This document shows positions 1 through 7,167 of a stretch of 9,804 bases of DNA, piece by piece. Position numbers and translations under genes: made by a program. The stretch is from UBA5026 sp949065595 (GTDB taxonomy: Bacteria; Bacillota_I; Bacilli_A; RF39; UBA660): positions 1-9,804 of the forward strand of contig CARSXK010000031.1 in NCBI GenBank assembly GCA_949065595.1, given 5' to 3'. Every line of letters starts with the position of its first letter. Position 1 is the stretch's first letter. The notes beneath the pieces were generated by a model. The model was not told the DNA's origin, searched no databases, and worked only from the letters and a program-made list of their open reading frames with translations.

Positions 1-29
1 TCATATTTCCCATTATAATACTTTCTCAT
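1..29 (-). CDS. 5' end of an unidentified gene downstream of tadC (partial, runs off left edge)
   Basis: Only nine codons are visible, reading MRKYYNGKY from an ATG at 29-27. The start is supported by a good ribosome binding site, AGAGGTG on the minus strand at 35-41, five bases before the ATG. The gene follows tadC in the same direction after a 76-base gap that contains a terminator-like hairpin. In Tad loci, pilin or TadE-like genes can lie beside tadC, so a pilin or pseudopilin is possible, but nothing in nine residues shows this. The basic N-terminus would also suit any small membrane or exported protein. Product unknown. Confidence 0.55.
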
Positions 30-79
30 GTTTTCACCTCTATTATTACATACCTCTTTTTCTTCTTTTTTCCTTTGAT

Positions 80-107
80 AAAAAAAGAAATCAATTTTGA
101 TTTCTTT
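80..107 (-). terminator. Rho-independent terminator-like hairpin at the end of tadC
   Basis: A perfect 10-bp inverted repeat (AAAGAAATCA at 84-93 with TGATTTCTTT at 98-107) encloses a 4-base loop. On the minus strand it runs into seven consecutive T residues (80-86), the layout of an intrinsic terminator for the leftward operon. The stem has only two G-C pairs, so it is weak, and it overlaps the tadC stop codon at 106-108. A further gene starts just beyond it, so partial termination or attenuation is as likely as a hard end. Confidence 0.6.
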
Positions 108-891
108 AGAAATTCATCATTTGCATCATAGCAAGTAATAATAGAACTAAAATACCCCCACCAGTTACGACTAACATCATCATGGTTTTATTTTCCATTG
201 TTTCCAATCGATTTTTGTATTTTTGTTCTCTTGCCTTATTTTGTAATGTAGATACTGTTCTTGCAAATAAAACAAGTTGTTCCTGTTTATTTTCTTGCGA
301 ACCCAAACCAAGACGATATAATAAGCGCATCATACGCATAGAATCTCTAACTGGATATTCTTTTGCAAAATCCATATATGGATTTACGCTCGAATCTCCG
401 GCTTCTATTTTGGTAATCAGTTTTTCAAGTCCTGGTTTGAAAATTTCGGGTGCAGTATCAATAGACTTACGTATTGCAACTGGCACTGTATAATGTTGTA
501 CTAAAATTTCCAAGCTTTTTAAATAGTATGGTAACATTTGATTGATACTATTTAAGTTAGATTTATAATATCGCTGTAAGCTTGTATATGGTAGTTTAAA
601 TACTAGAAATCCTAAAATAAAAGCAAATAATATATTTACAAATGATAAATTGGAAAGCATAAAGATAAAAATGATTAAGACAATTATAAATACACCATTT
701 CGTAATCGTTTTGAAAATTCACGATTGACATCAGCATTATTTCCATAACGAACCGCTAATAAAAATTTATAATCATCTTCCATTAAAAATCTAAAATATG
801 GTTCAGCATCTGCTAGAAATTTTTGCGTGTCAATTTTCTTATTATACTCTAATACAAATAAGAGGATTAGTGCGATTAAAATAAATTCCAT
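106..891 (-). CDS. tadC: TadC-like Tad pilus membrane platform protein (T2SF family)
   Basis: This 261-residue protein looks like the second inner platform subunit of a Tad (type IVc) pilus, which together with TadB couples the TadA ATPase to pilin extrusion. Predicted membrane segments lie near residues 2-15, 66-80, 82-99 and 236-257. The cytoplasmic stretch at about 118-235 fits a single T2SF (GspF-like) domain, with LPYYLKSLEILVQ opening the helical bundle as in TadB/TadC proteins. The ATG overlaps the tadB stop by one base (TAATG on the minus strand), so translation is probably coupled; a G-rich stretch just upstream is the only Shine-Dalgarno candidate. TadB and TadC are assigned by gene order and topology, since both share the same domain. 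A terminator-like hairpin covers the stop codon. Confidence 0.85.
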   Translation of the reverse strand: MEFILIALILLFVLEYNKKIDTQKFLADAEPYFRFLMEDDYKFLLAVRYGNNADVNREFSKRLRNGVFIIVLIIFIFMLSNLSFVNILFAFILGFLVFKLPYTSLQRYYKSNLNSINQMLPYYLKSLEILVQHYTVPVAIRKSIDTAPEIFKPGLEKLITKIEAGDSSVNPYMDFAKEYPVRDSMRMMRLLYRLGLGSQENKQEQLVLFARTVSTLQNKAREQKYKNRLETMENKTMMMLVVTGGGILVLLLLAMMQMMNF

Positions 892-1793
892 TATTCAGCC
901 CCCACATTCTCATTGTAATATTTTTCACCAGAAAGTAAGAAATATGTATTAATTATAATAATAGCATGTAATAGCAATTGAACCAAACCATTGTCTAATA
1001 ATTTAATATAAGACTCTACCCCTAATAAGAATTGGACCAACATAACCATCAAATATAGAATGATACCAAATTGTAAGAACTTTTTATGAAATTGTGCTCT
1101 ATCCAAACGGTCTCTATATACATTTTCCACTAGCATGTCAATATCAAGTGACATATTTTCTAATGCATCACCTGAATTTCTAGACCCCTCATTGGTAATT
1201 TGTAAAAACAATTGATGCATATTTTTTACGATAAAATAATCATATTTTTGGTTCATAAACTGAATGGATTGATCAATGGTCCCATTTTCATATGCAAGGT
1301 CTATCATTGTTTTTACATCTGTTCTAACAGGATCTTCTAATACACCAGATTCATAGACACCTTCTAATGCTTTGATAAATGACTGCGTAGTTGCAAATTC
1401 CATGATGGTATTGGTCGTATACACTTGAATTTGTTCGAAAATAAATTCACTATAAATTCTTTTGCATCTTAGATAAGTAAGGTAAGGAATGGTAATGATA
1501 GCTGCAACAGCATAAACAAGTGATAATAATAAGTTGTAAAAATATAAATAGGAAATCACAGCAGCTGCAATCGCAAAGATAATCACTTGTAGTGTATATT
1601 GTTTTTTGGTGTATTCCTGTCCAAGTTCCTTTACTTTTTCCCTTACTTCTTTAAAAGAATAAGGAGCATACTTATCATAAACATTTCCTGCTTGTTTTGA
1701 TATATATTTATAAACACTCGTTCCAGCACTATTTCGGTAAGCTAGAATAAATATAATTACAAAAGCAATTAGGATAAATACGAATATTTCCAT
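891..1793 (-). CDS. tadB: TadB-like Tad pilus membrane platform protein (T2SF family)
   Basis: This 300-residue integral membrane protein is the first of two adjacent T2SF-type platform subunits of a Tad pilus. Hydrophobic segments are seen near residues 3-19, 67-84, 86-105, 240-258 and 268-287, with a cytoplasmic T2SF domain between about 115 and 240. That domain carries FIFEQIQVY and SFIKALEGVYESG, comparable to the 'F-E-Q ... L-A-x-x-L-x-x-G' opening of TadB proteins. The start is well supported: AAAGGAGG at 1801-1808 (minus strand) lies seven bases before the ATG and overlaps the tadA stop at 1807-1809. It sits directly between the ATPase gene and tadC, the standard tadA-tadB-tadC order. 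It presumably contacts TadA on its cytoplasmic face. Confidence 0.88.
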   Translation of the reverse strand: MEIFVFILIAFVIIFILAYRNSAGTSVYKYISKQAGNVYDKYAPYSFKEVREKVKELGQEYTKKQYTLQVIIFAIAAAVISYLYFYNLLLSLVYAVAAIITIPYLTYLRCKRIYSEFIFEQIQVYTTNTIMEFATTQSFIKALEGVYESGVLEDPVRTDVKTMIDLAYENGTIDQSIQFMNQKYDYFIVKNMHQLFLQITNEGSRNSGDALENMSLDIDMLVENVYRDRLDRAQFHKKFLQFGIILYLMVMLVQFLLGVESYIKLLDNGLVQLLLHAIIIINTYFLLSGEKYYNENVGAE

Positions 1794-1806
1794 TTAAATA
1801 CCTCCT

Positions 1807-2934
1807 TTATTCATATGAAATATTTTGCTTTACAGTTTGAAAGGCTGATACTTGCCCTGTATTATTTATCGTTTGAGGATTGGATTGGATGAGATTTGGA
1901 GATAAAATTACTCCTTGTGTATCTAAATAATCCAATAAATATTTAGTTGGTTGGTTTCTGGTTACTTTGCCTGAACTTGTTTTTTGATAAATAACATTAT
2001 ATTTTGCCTCATTATTTTCTGTGACATAAAATTCTGTTACTTCTGCAATTTCACGTACAAAGCGTTTGGTTATTTTATCTTGGTATCCACGTACATAGAC
2101 ACCTAATTGGATATATCGATAAATGGTTTTTAAAAATTGATCGATATCCTGATTGCTTTCAAGCAGACTGTACATACGATGAGGAATCGAAGATGCTTTA
2201 TCTGCATGGATTGTGGAAAGAATATAGTGTCCTGATGAAATGGAGTTACGTACTGCCATTACAGCTTCTGCACTACGCACCTCAGATAATAAAATCCATT
2301 TTGGATTCTGTCTCATACAAGTGACAAGTACGTCAGAATAAGATGCGATATTATTGGTTTTCATTGCGACAATATCACGATGAGGGAAAATACGATCAAG
2401 ATGCAATTCCAAGGTATCTTCAACTGTAATAATCTTTTCATCTTCTTTGGTATGAGAAGCCAAATATTTGATAAATTCTGTTTTACCAGATCCTGTTTCT
2501 CCACATACGATGATGTTACAATGTCCAGTAACACATTGAAGTAGAAAATCATGGATATCTAAATCAATGTATTTTTCTTGTAATAATTTTTCTTTTTCGA
2601 GCCTAATTTTAGCTGGTGTTTTACGAATGACACATGCAATGCCATTGCGAGCGATTGATTCATGAATGAAATTCAAACGTAATTCAGCACCCTCTGCATC
2701 TAGAAAGGGATGCGCCATATTAAATGACTTTCCCATTACATTAGAGCATTGAAAGGCCAGTTTTTCAATTAAGGCATCATTGATATTTGGATTTTCAATT
2801 CGAAAATTACCTTTGGATAATGTTTTTAAATAAATTTGTCCACCATTACTGTAGGAAATGTCAGTAATGTCATCATCCTCTAAATAAGGTTGGATTGGCC
2901 CAAAATCAATTTGGGAGAACATAGTATCGTTCAT
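1807..2934 (-). CDS. tadA: TadA/CpaF-type pilus assembly ATPase
   Basis: This 375-residue cytoplasmic ATPase is the motor of the Tad pilus and belongs to the type II/IV secretion ATPase family. A short N-terminal domain opens with YLEDDDITDISYSNGG (about 17-32), matching the usual CpaF start ('dd-VTEIMVNG'). The catalytic core holds Walker A GETGSGKT at 145-152, the Asp box ITVEDTLEL at 169-177, a Walker B-like WILLSEVRSAEA at 213-224, and the His box GHYILSTIHADKA at 235-247. The Walker B segment has Ser where Gly is usual and RSAEA in place of RGGEA. At 375 residues it is shorter than many CpaF proteins. The ATG is preceded by AAGGG, which falls within the last codons of cpaB; the two genes are three bases apart. 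The start a few codons later at Met5 is a less likely alternative. Confidence 0.93.
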   Translation of the reverse strand: MNDTMFSQIDFGPIQPYLEDDDITDISYSNGGQIYLKTLSKGNFRIENPNINDALIEKLAFQCSNVMGKSFNMAHPFLDAEGAELRLNFIHESIARNGIACVIRKTPAKIRLEKEKLLQEKYIDLDIHDFLLQCVTGHCNIIVCGETGSGKTEFIKYLASHTKEDEKIITVEDTLELHLDRIFPHRDIVAMKTNNIASYSDVLVTCMRQNPKWILLSEVRSAEAVMAVRNSISSGHYILSTIHADKASSIPHRMYSLLESNQDIDQFLKTIYRYIQLGVYVRGYQDKITKRFVREIAEVTEFYVTENNEAKYNVIYQKTSSGKVTRNQPTKYLLDYLDTQGVILSPNLIQSNPQTINNTGQVSAFQTVKQNISYE

Positions 2935-2937
2935 AGA

Positions 2938-3747
2938 TTACCCTTCTGTTTGTTCTATTGCTGCATTTAATTCATCGTTTGGTACTGTGTTAGCATTGAT
3001 GAAGTCTCTCAATGTTTGTGAACTTACTACTGTACTTCCTTCTGGTATATTTGCAGTTCCACCATGTGGTACTGGGAATAATTCAGCAGAAAAGGCTACC
3101 ATATATTTTCCTTTTAATAGTAAGACGTTAATATCTGGTTGTACTCCAAAAATTAAACTACTTGGAACACGTGCTTCATCACTATTTTCAAATACGTTTC
3201 TTCCAGCGGAATCTTTAACTGCAAGCACTTTAACATTCTCTACTAATTTACCTACCATAAGTTGTCCATTTTCATTTACGGCTTTCATGTAAATATCAAT
3301 ATAGTTTCCTGGAAAAATAGAATTTCCATAAGTTTTATCCATGGTTACTGCCATATTATATGGAACCTCACCATCAGCAACTTCAACAAATGCAGAGTCT
3401 GGTAAATCAGATTCGTTTACAACTACCCCACTATAGAACATACTTCCTTTTGGTATTACAGTATTGTAATTGCTATATTTTCCAATTACAAATGCAGATG
3501 AACGGATGACATTACTTTGTAATACAACTGGTGCTACATCTACATATTCAATCATATCTGATGTAATTTTGGTTCTAGGTTGAATGGTTTCAGCTGCAAC
3601 TGGAATATTGCTTACTGGGTTTACCATTCTATTGATTTGGATACGATATCCAAAGAATAGAACTAAGATAATCGCGATTACTCCTATAATCGTAACTGTA
3701 TTTTTGTTTTTAAAAAATCTTTTTAATGCAATCATAAAATTATTCAT
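2938..3747 (-). CDS. cpaB: CpaB/RcpC-like Tad pilus assembly protein (SAF domain)
   Basis: This 269-residue protein has one N-terminal membrane helix (about 17-34) followed by an extracytoplasmic region. A SAF-like domain covers about 48-112, with IPVAAETIQPRTKITSDMI and the IGKYSNYNTVIPKGSMF motif typical of CpaB/RcpC. A second domain follows at about 130-225, with the familiar pattern PGNYIDIYM...VLAVKD. CpaB proteins are part of the Tad machine; where an outer membrane exists they associate with the secretin, so here it probably acts at the membrane or cell-wall face. A longer reading from 3813 would overlap the preceding gene by 47 bases. The ATG at 3747 is chosen because AGGAAGG (3756-3762) lies eight bases upstream and because the membrane helix then falls at the normal position. 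Confidence 0.87.
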   Translation of the reverse strand: MNNFMIALKRFFKNKNTVTIIGVIAIILVLFFGYRIQINRMVNPVSNIPVAAETIQPRTKITSDMIEYVDVAPVVLQSNVIRSSAFVIGKYSNYNTVIPKGSMFYSGVVVNESDLPDSAFVEVADGEVPYNMAVTMDKTYGNSIFPGNYIDIYMKAVNENGQLMVGKLVENVKVLAVKDSAGRNVFENSDEARVPSSLIFGVQPDINVLLLKGKYMVAFSAELFPVPHGGTANIPEGSTVVSSQTLRDFINANTVPNDELNAAIEQTEG

Positions 3748-3766
3748 AATTTTTTCCTTCCTCTCT

Positions 3767-4168
3767 TTAATATGGCGTTTCCAAAATTGCATCCAAATAA
3801 TTAGAAATATCAAATTCCATTATTTGATCTGGAACATTGGATTTCTCTGTGGATGAAACTCGTAAACTCACTTTAGGTGGTGTTTCATTCACATCATATA
3901 TGTCCACTCTATAAGTATTCCCTATGGTTACGCTTTCTGCAAACCTTCTTATAAAGTTTTCAACAAATTTTTCTCTATCGATACGTACTGTACCAGTTCT
4001 ACGATATGATGCCAAATCAACAGCGTCGTACATCGCAGCTTCTGTAATTTCTTTGAGTAAGATATAATTTTGCTCATCTGTATTGGTAACGGTTTGGAAA
4101 AAGAAGATAAAAGCAATTGATGTAACACCCAACATGATGATAAATATACCCCAAAATGATTCTTTCAC
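3767..4168 (-). CDS. Small TadE-like pseudopilin candidate with N-terminal membrane helix (GTG start)
   Basis: This 133-residue protein has a short N-terminus (KESFW), a membrane helix at about 7-25, then a largely alpha/beta soluble part ending in a short hydrophilic tail. That architecture, the size and the location directly upstream of cpaB-tadA-tadB-tadC fit a TadE/TadF-type minor pilin or pseudopilin, which joins or primes the fibre. No clear class III prepilin cleavage motif (Gly with Glu at +5) is visible, so processing by a prepilin peptidase is uncertain. The start is GTG at 4168-4166, supported by AAAGGTAGG located over the stop codon of the preceding gene. There are no cysteines, in strong contrast to the upstream gene. 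Identity rests on context and topology rather than recognisable sequence motifs. Confidence 0.65.
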   Translation of the reverse strand: MKESFWGIFIIMLGVTSIAFIFFFQTVTNTDEQNYILLKEITEAAMYDAVDLASYRRTGTVRIDREKFVENFIRRFAESVTIGNTYRVDIYDVNETPPKVSLRVSSTEKSNVPDQIMEFDISNYLDAILETPY

Positions 4169-4178
4169 TTCTTTTTAC

Positions 4179-7157
4179 CTACCTTTCTGAACAAGTATAG
4201 AAATCGCCATGGGTTGCTTTACTACATACTCCACTAATCATCCCATACTCTTGCTTCCGCACAAATTCATTACTAATACAAGCAATACCATTGGAATTAC
4301 AATTCAATGTAAAATCTGCATACCCACCAGATTTTTCTTGGTCATCATTATATTTACGAATTTTTTTAATGGTATTGGTATCTAAAATAAAACTATATAG
4401 TGGTTCTTTTTGGTATACAGCATTTTCCTCTACATTACGGTTATATAGAATCTGTTTTTTTACCAAATCGACACTATTCCAGTTTGCTCCTGGGTATCTT
4501 CCATAGTAATGATCTAAACTAAACTGATTGGTTTTAATGTTTAATCCTACACCTGCTGTTTTGCCAGGGAATGGATTACGAAGAGAAATCGTTCTATAAA
4601 TAATGTTGACTCCGCCTGTATAAGGACACACTGTATCTACACAATATTGCAGTGCCTGATTCAGTCCCATATGAATATTTGCAAATACACATGGTTTGAT
4701 ATCCATTCCATCATTAAAGGTTCCTGCAGGACAATGATAATCTACATTACCTGCATTACACAAGCTATCTACACAATATTGATAACTGTTTCCGTTATTT
4801 AAACAAGCGGTAATTTTAATTGATTTATCATTTGGACAGAACTTATCTCCAGCTCCATTTGGACATAGGGTATCTACACAATACCGGTAACTATTCCCAC
4901 TATTTAAACAGGATGTAATTTCAATATTTTGATCACTTGGACAATAAGTCACAACATTCGCATTACAATATTTTAATTGCGCATCAGCACAAGTCATTGG
5001 TGAACTGGTTGTACTTCCGTTATATATAATGGAAGATAAGTCTTCTCCCGCATGTTCTGTTCCTTCAGGGCAAACACATTCATCAGATGTTGTTTTGGTA
5101 AGTGAATAGTTACATGTATAAGGTCGATTGTTAGCTGCCTCTGTAAATTTTCCATCTTCACCCAAACTATTTACAATGATATTTAGATTATATGGTTTTT
5201 TTACGCTAGCATTATAAGAGGTTGGTAAGAAGGTATAACCTACATTGATGACATCTCCAATTGGAGATTTTAATGGTTGATTATTTTTCTTATTGATATA
5301 TCGATATCCATTTTCTGGTAGAGCATATGTTGTATTTGCAGTTACGATAATTTCTTTGTTATTAATATTTAGTAACTCATTATAAATATCATTTATGGTA
5401 CTTGGGTTTATGTTTGGATTGTATTCACTATGACATCCATTACAGGTAAAATTTGTATTCCCAGTCAGATTATAAGTGGCTCCATATTCTGGATCATCAT
5501 AAGAAACAGATGTATCACTTTGGAATTTATACAAATCATTTGGTGCATAGTTATAATTCAAACAGTATTTTAAGTCTTGTATGATATTGGCTGCGGCATT
5601 ATAAGCTCTTACATATGTATTACATTCATCGGACTGATTATTATAAGTTTTTAATTGGTTTTTTGCCCTCTCTAACGCACTTTTAGCATTGTCCAATTCC
5701 TGCTTTTCTGCATCATCGGATCCACAATTTTCATATTGATCACAAGTTGGCTGCACAGGACAAACTGGTTTTTGACCACAGTTCGCATAGCCTTTTGAGA
5801 TACACTCCTCATAGGCTTTTGCCTTTTCAGCACATTTATGGAATTTATCCCACCGATCCGAACAAGTTGTCTTATCTGATTTACAACGCGCTATATCTTC
5901 TTGTTTCGCATCCAACTTACTTTGTGCATAATTAACATTTCCATTTGCACTGGTTACTTGCTCATTTGCCTGTCTTATCGCATTTGCAAGTGTACTTTGA
6001 CAACTGTTTACATCATATTTTTGTCGATATTGATTTACAATTCTATTGGCATCCTCTAAATCCTTGAATGGATTAGAATCATCACTAGTTGCAACTACAA
6101 TACGGCATGTTTTTGTTCCAGTATACCTTAAGGAATATAAATTGCCCCAAACTGTTTTTTCTGTAGCAGATGAAGTTGGCCAAACAATATTACTTCCCAA
6201 TGAGATTGGTCCAGAGATTCCACCTGGGTAATATTGCTGTACTTGTTCTAAACAGTGTAATGTACAATATTTTCCAAGTGTTTCTGAAGGGTTTCCATAT
6301 TCATTTGCATCTCCACAATTATTAGGGTCATAGACAACCTTTTCTGTAAGATACCCATAATTGGTTTGATTATTTGCGCTACATACTGCTGGTGACCCTA
6401 CTACTTGAACGGTCGGCTTACAAACTTGTGGTGTATCTGGGTCAGGGTTTGTTGGTGGTGTATCTGGGTCAGGTGGACAAGTAGGTATCAAACATTCAGC
6501 AACAAACCTTTGATAGTTACTATTCGTTTTTGATTTATAAACACATAATTGATCTGTACTCAAACTTGATTTATGATTTCGAAAGCTGCTAATATATCTG
6601 CTTGAAGCCATTAAAATACTAGATGGTAACATATCAATATTTTTACATTTTTCTTCGGTTTCTCCTGGTCGAGCCTTGGTACAACCATAAAATGATAATA
6701 CCGCATCTTCCACTCTCATTTCAAAAATTTCAAGATTATAATTTGCATTGGCATTGACGCTTTCTTGCCAAATTGCAATTTGCGCTACGATATATTTAAT
6801 TTGACTATCGTCATCCAATAACCCCAAGCCACTACCACTGTGTTTTATCCAAGATATTGCCTTCGCCATTGTTGGAGTTATTTTTATAGCCCCAGAAGTA
6901 TCAAGCACATAAGTATCATTTTGGGAAGTATGTTTTCCTGGGTCAACGCAAAAACCAGGTCCACTTTTACTTCTATCTGCATTATTAGTAAACTGGGCTA
7001 TATATATCGGCCTATTTCGCTTCACTTCTGCTCCTAAACTTACAAAAACATTATTTGTTTTGGTAAAATGATATGTTGCTTCACATTCACTAGCTGCTTT
7101 TACATTCCCACAAATACATATCAGTAGAAATGCACTAAATATCCATAATTTTTTCAT
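4179..7157 (-). CDS. Secreted cysteine-rich thioester-domain adhesin candidate
   Basis: This 992-residue exported protein begins with a signal peptide (MKKLWIFSAFLL..., cleavage near VKA-A at about 20-21). Residues 30-170 look like a thioester domain: GFCVDPG (Cys70) and VAQIAIW (Gln126) match the paired '[YFL]C' and 'TQxAIW' signatures whose Cys and Gln form an internal thioester in Gram-positive adhesins. Then come a Pro/Asp linker (about 227-246), a helical region with a cysteine-laden turn (about 366-535), a beta-rich middle, four tandem cysteine-rich repeats (about 696-849) and a C-terminal domain with four Cys. By hand count the mature chain has 47 Cys. There is no LPXTG motif and no C-terminal membrane helix. 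ATG 7157 is preferred over ATG 7220: GGGGG lies six bases upstream, the signal peptide then starts the protein, and overlap with the previous gene disappears. Function as a covalent adhesin linked to the pilus is inferred. Confidence 0.85.
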   Translation of the reverse strand: MKKLWIFSAFLLICICGNVKAASECEATYHFTKTNNVFVSLGAEVKRNRPIYIAQFTNNADRSKSGPGFCVDPGKHTSQNDTYVLDTSGAIKITPTMAKAISWIKHSGSGLGLLDDDSQIKYIVAQIAIWQESVNANANYNLEIFEMRVEDAVLSFYGCTKARPGETEEKCKNIDMLPSSILMASSRYISSFRNHKSSLSTDQLCVYKSKTNSNYQRFVAECLIPTCPPDPDTPPTNPDPDTPQVCKPTVQVVGSPAVCSANNQTNYGYLTEKVVYDPNNCGDANEYGNPSETLGKYCTLHCLEQVQQYYPGGISGPISLGSNIVWPTSSATEKTVWGNLYSLRYTGTKTCRIVVATSDDSNPFKDLEDANRIVNQYRQKYDVNSCQSTLANAIRQANEQVTSANGNVNYAQSKLDAKQEDIARCKSDKTTCSDRWDKFHKCAEKAKAYEECISKGYANCGQKPVCPVQPTCDQYENCGSDDAEKQELDNAKSALERAKNQLKTYNNQSDECNTYVRAYNAAANIIQDLKYCLNYNYAPNDLYKFQSDTSVSYDDPEYGATYNLTGNTNFTCNGCHSEYNPNINPSTINDIYNELLNINNKEIIVTANTTYALPENGYRYINKKNNQPLKSPIGDVINVGYTFLPTSYNASVKKPYNLNIIVNSLGEDGKFTEAANNRPYTCNYSLTKTTSDECVCPEGTEHAGEDLSSIIYNGSTTSSPMTCADAQLKYCNANVVTYCPSDQNIEITSCLNSGNSYRYCVDTLCPNGAGDKFCPNDKSIKITACLNNGNSYQYCVDSLCNAGNVDYHCPAGTFNDGMDIKPCVFANIHMGLNQALQYCVDTVCPYTGGVNIIYRTISLRNPFPGKTAGVGLNIKTNQFSLDHYYGRYPGANWNSVDLVKKQILYNRNVEENAVYQKEPLYSFILDTNTIKKIRKYNDDQEKSGGYADFTLNCNSNGIACISNEFVRKQEYGMISGVCSKATHGDFYTCSER
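4611..5072 (-). repeat. Four tandem cysteine-rich protein repeats
   Basis: In the large secreted protein, residues about 696-738, 739-773, 774-808 and 809-849 repeat the pattern CP-x(n)-C-x(n)-YC(V/N)-x-C. The middle two units are both 35 residues long and nearly identical, sharing a CLN(S/N)GNSY stretch and YCVD(T/S)LC; the outer two are longer and more diverged. Each carries about four cysteines, likely disulfide-bonded into small knots forming a rod. Similarity is also visible in the DNA around 4770-4820 and 4875-4925. Confidence 0.8.
6429..6473 (-). repeat. Two-copy 18-bp direct repeat coding for a Pro-Asp linker
   Basis: TGGTGTATCTGGGTCAGG occurs exactly at 6429-6446 and again at 6456-6473, a 27-base (nine-codon) period. 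On the coding strand it gives two PDPDTP units between the thioester domain and the rest of the large protein. Such Pro-rich spacers commonly act as stiff stalks, and the exact DNA repeat suggests recent duplication or copy-number change. Confidence 0.85.
6648..7070 (-). other. Predicted internal-thioester domain (Cys70-Gln126) of the large secreted protein
   Basis: Within the 992-residue protein, the Cys codon TGC at 6948-6950 lies in FCVDPGKHT and the Gln codon CAA at 6780-6782 lies in AQIAIWQE, 56 residues apart. Thioester domains (TQXA family) use this Cys-Gln pair to form a reactive bond that can capture host or surface amines covalently. The variant here has Ala in place of Thr in the TQxA motif. 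The domain sits directly after the signal peptide, the usual exposed N-terminal position in these adhesins. Boundaries are approximate. Confidence 0.75.
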
Positions 7158-7167
7158 ATGACACCCC

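Noticed and set aside
182..493. Plus-strand open frame opposite tadC
   Set aside because: It is antisense to a well-supported gene, has no ribosome binding site, and reads like a translation of the complementary codons.
2361..2552. Minus-strand open frame within tadA in another frame
   Set aside because: It lies fully inside the ATPase catalytic core coding sequence, which has intact motifs.
3748..3813. N-terminal extension of CpaB from an upstream ATG
   Set aside because: It overlaps the end of the pseudopilin gene, and the ribosome binding site AGGAAGG is correctly spaced only for ATG 3747.
2987..3856. Two plus-strand open frames opposite cpaB and the pseudopilin gene
   Set aside because: They are antisense shadows with no promoter or ribosome binding site and no domain-like features.
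4291..7037. Four short plus-strand open frames opposite the large secreted protein
   Set aside because: They are antisense to a gene with a signal peptide, domain motifs and repeats in the correct frame; none has a ribosome binding site worth noting.
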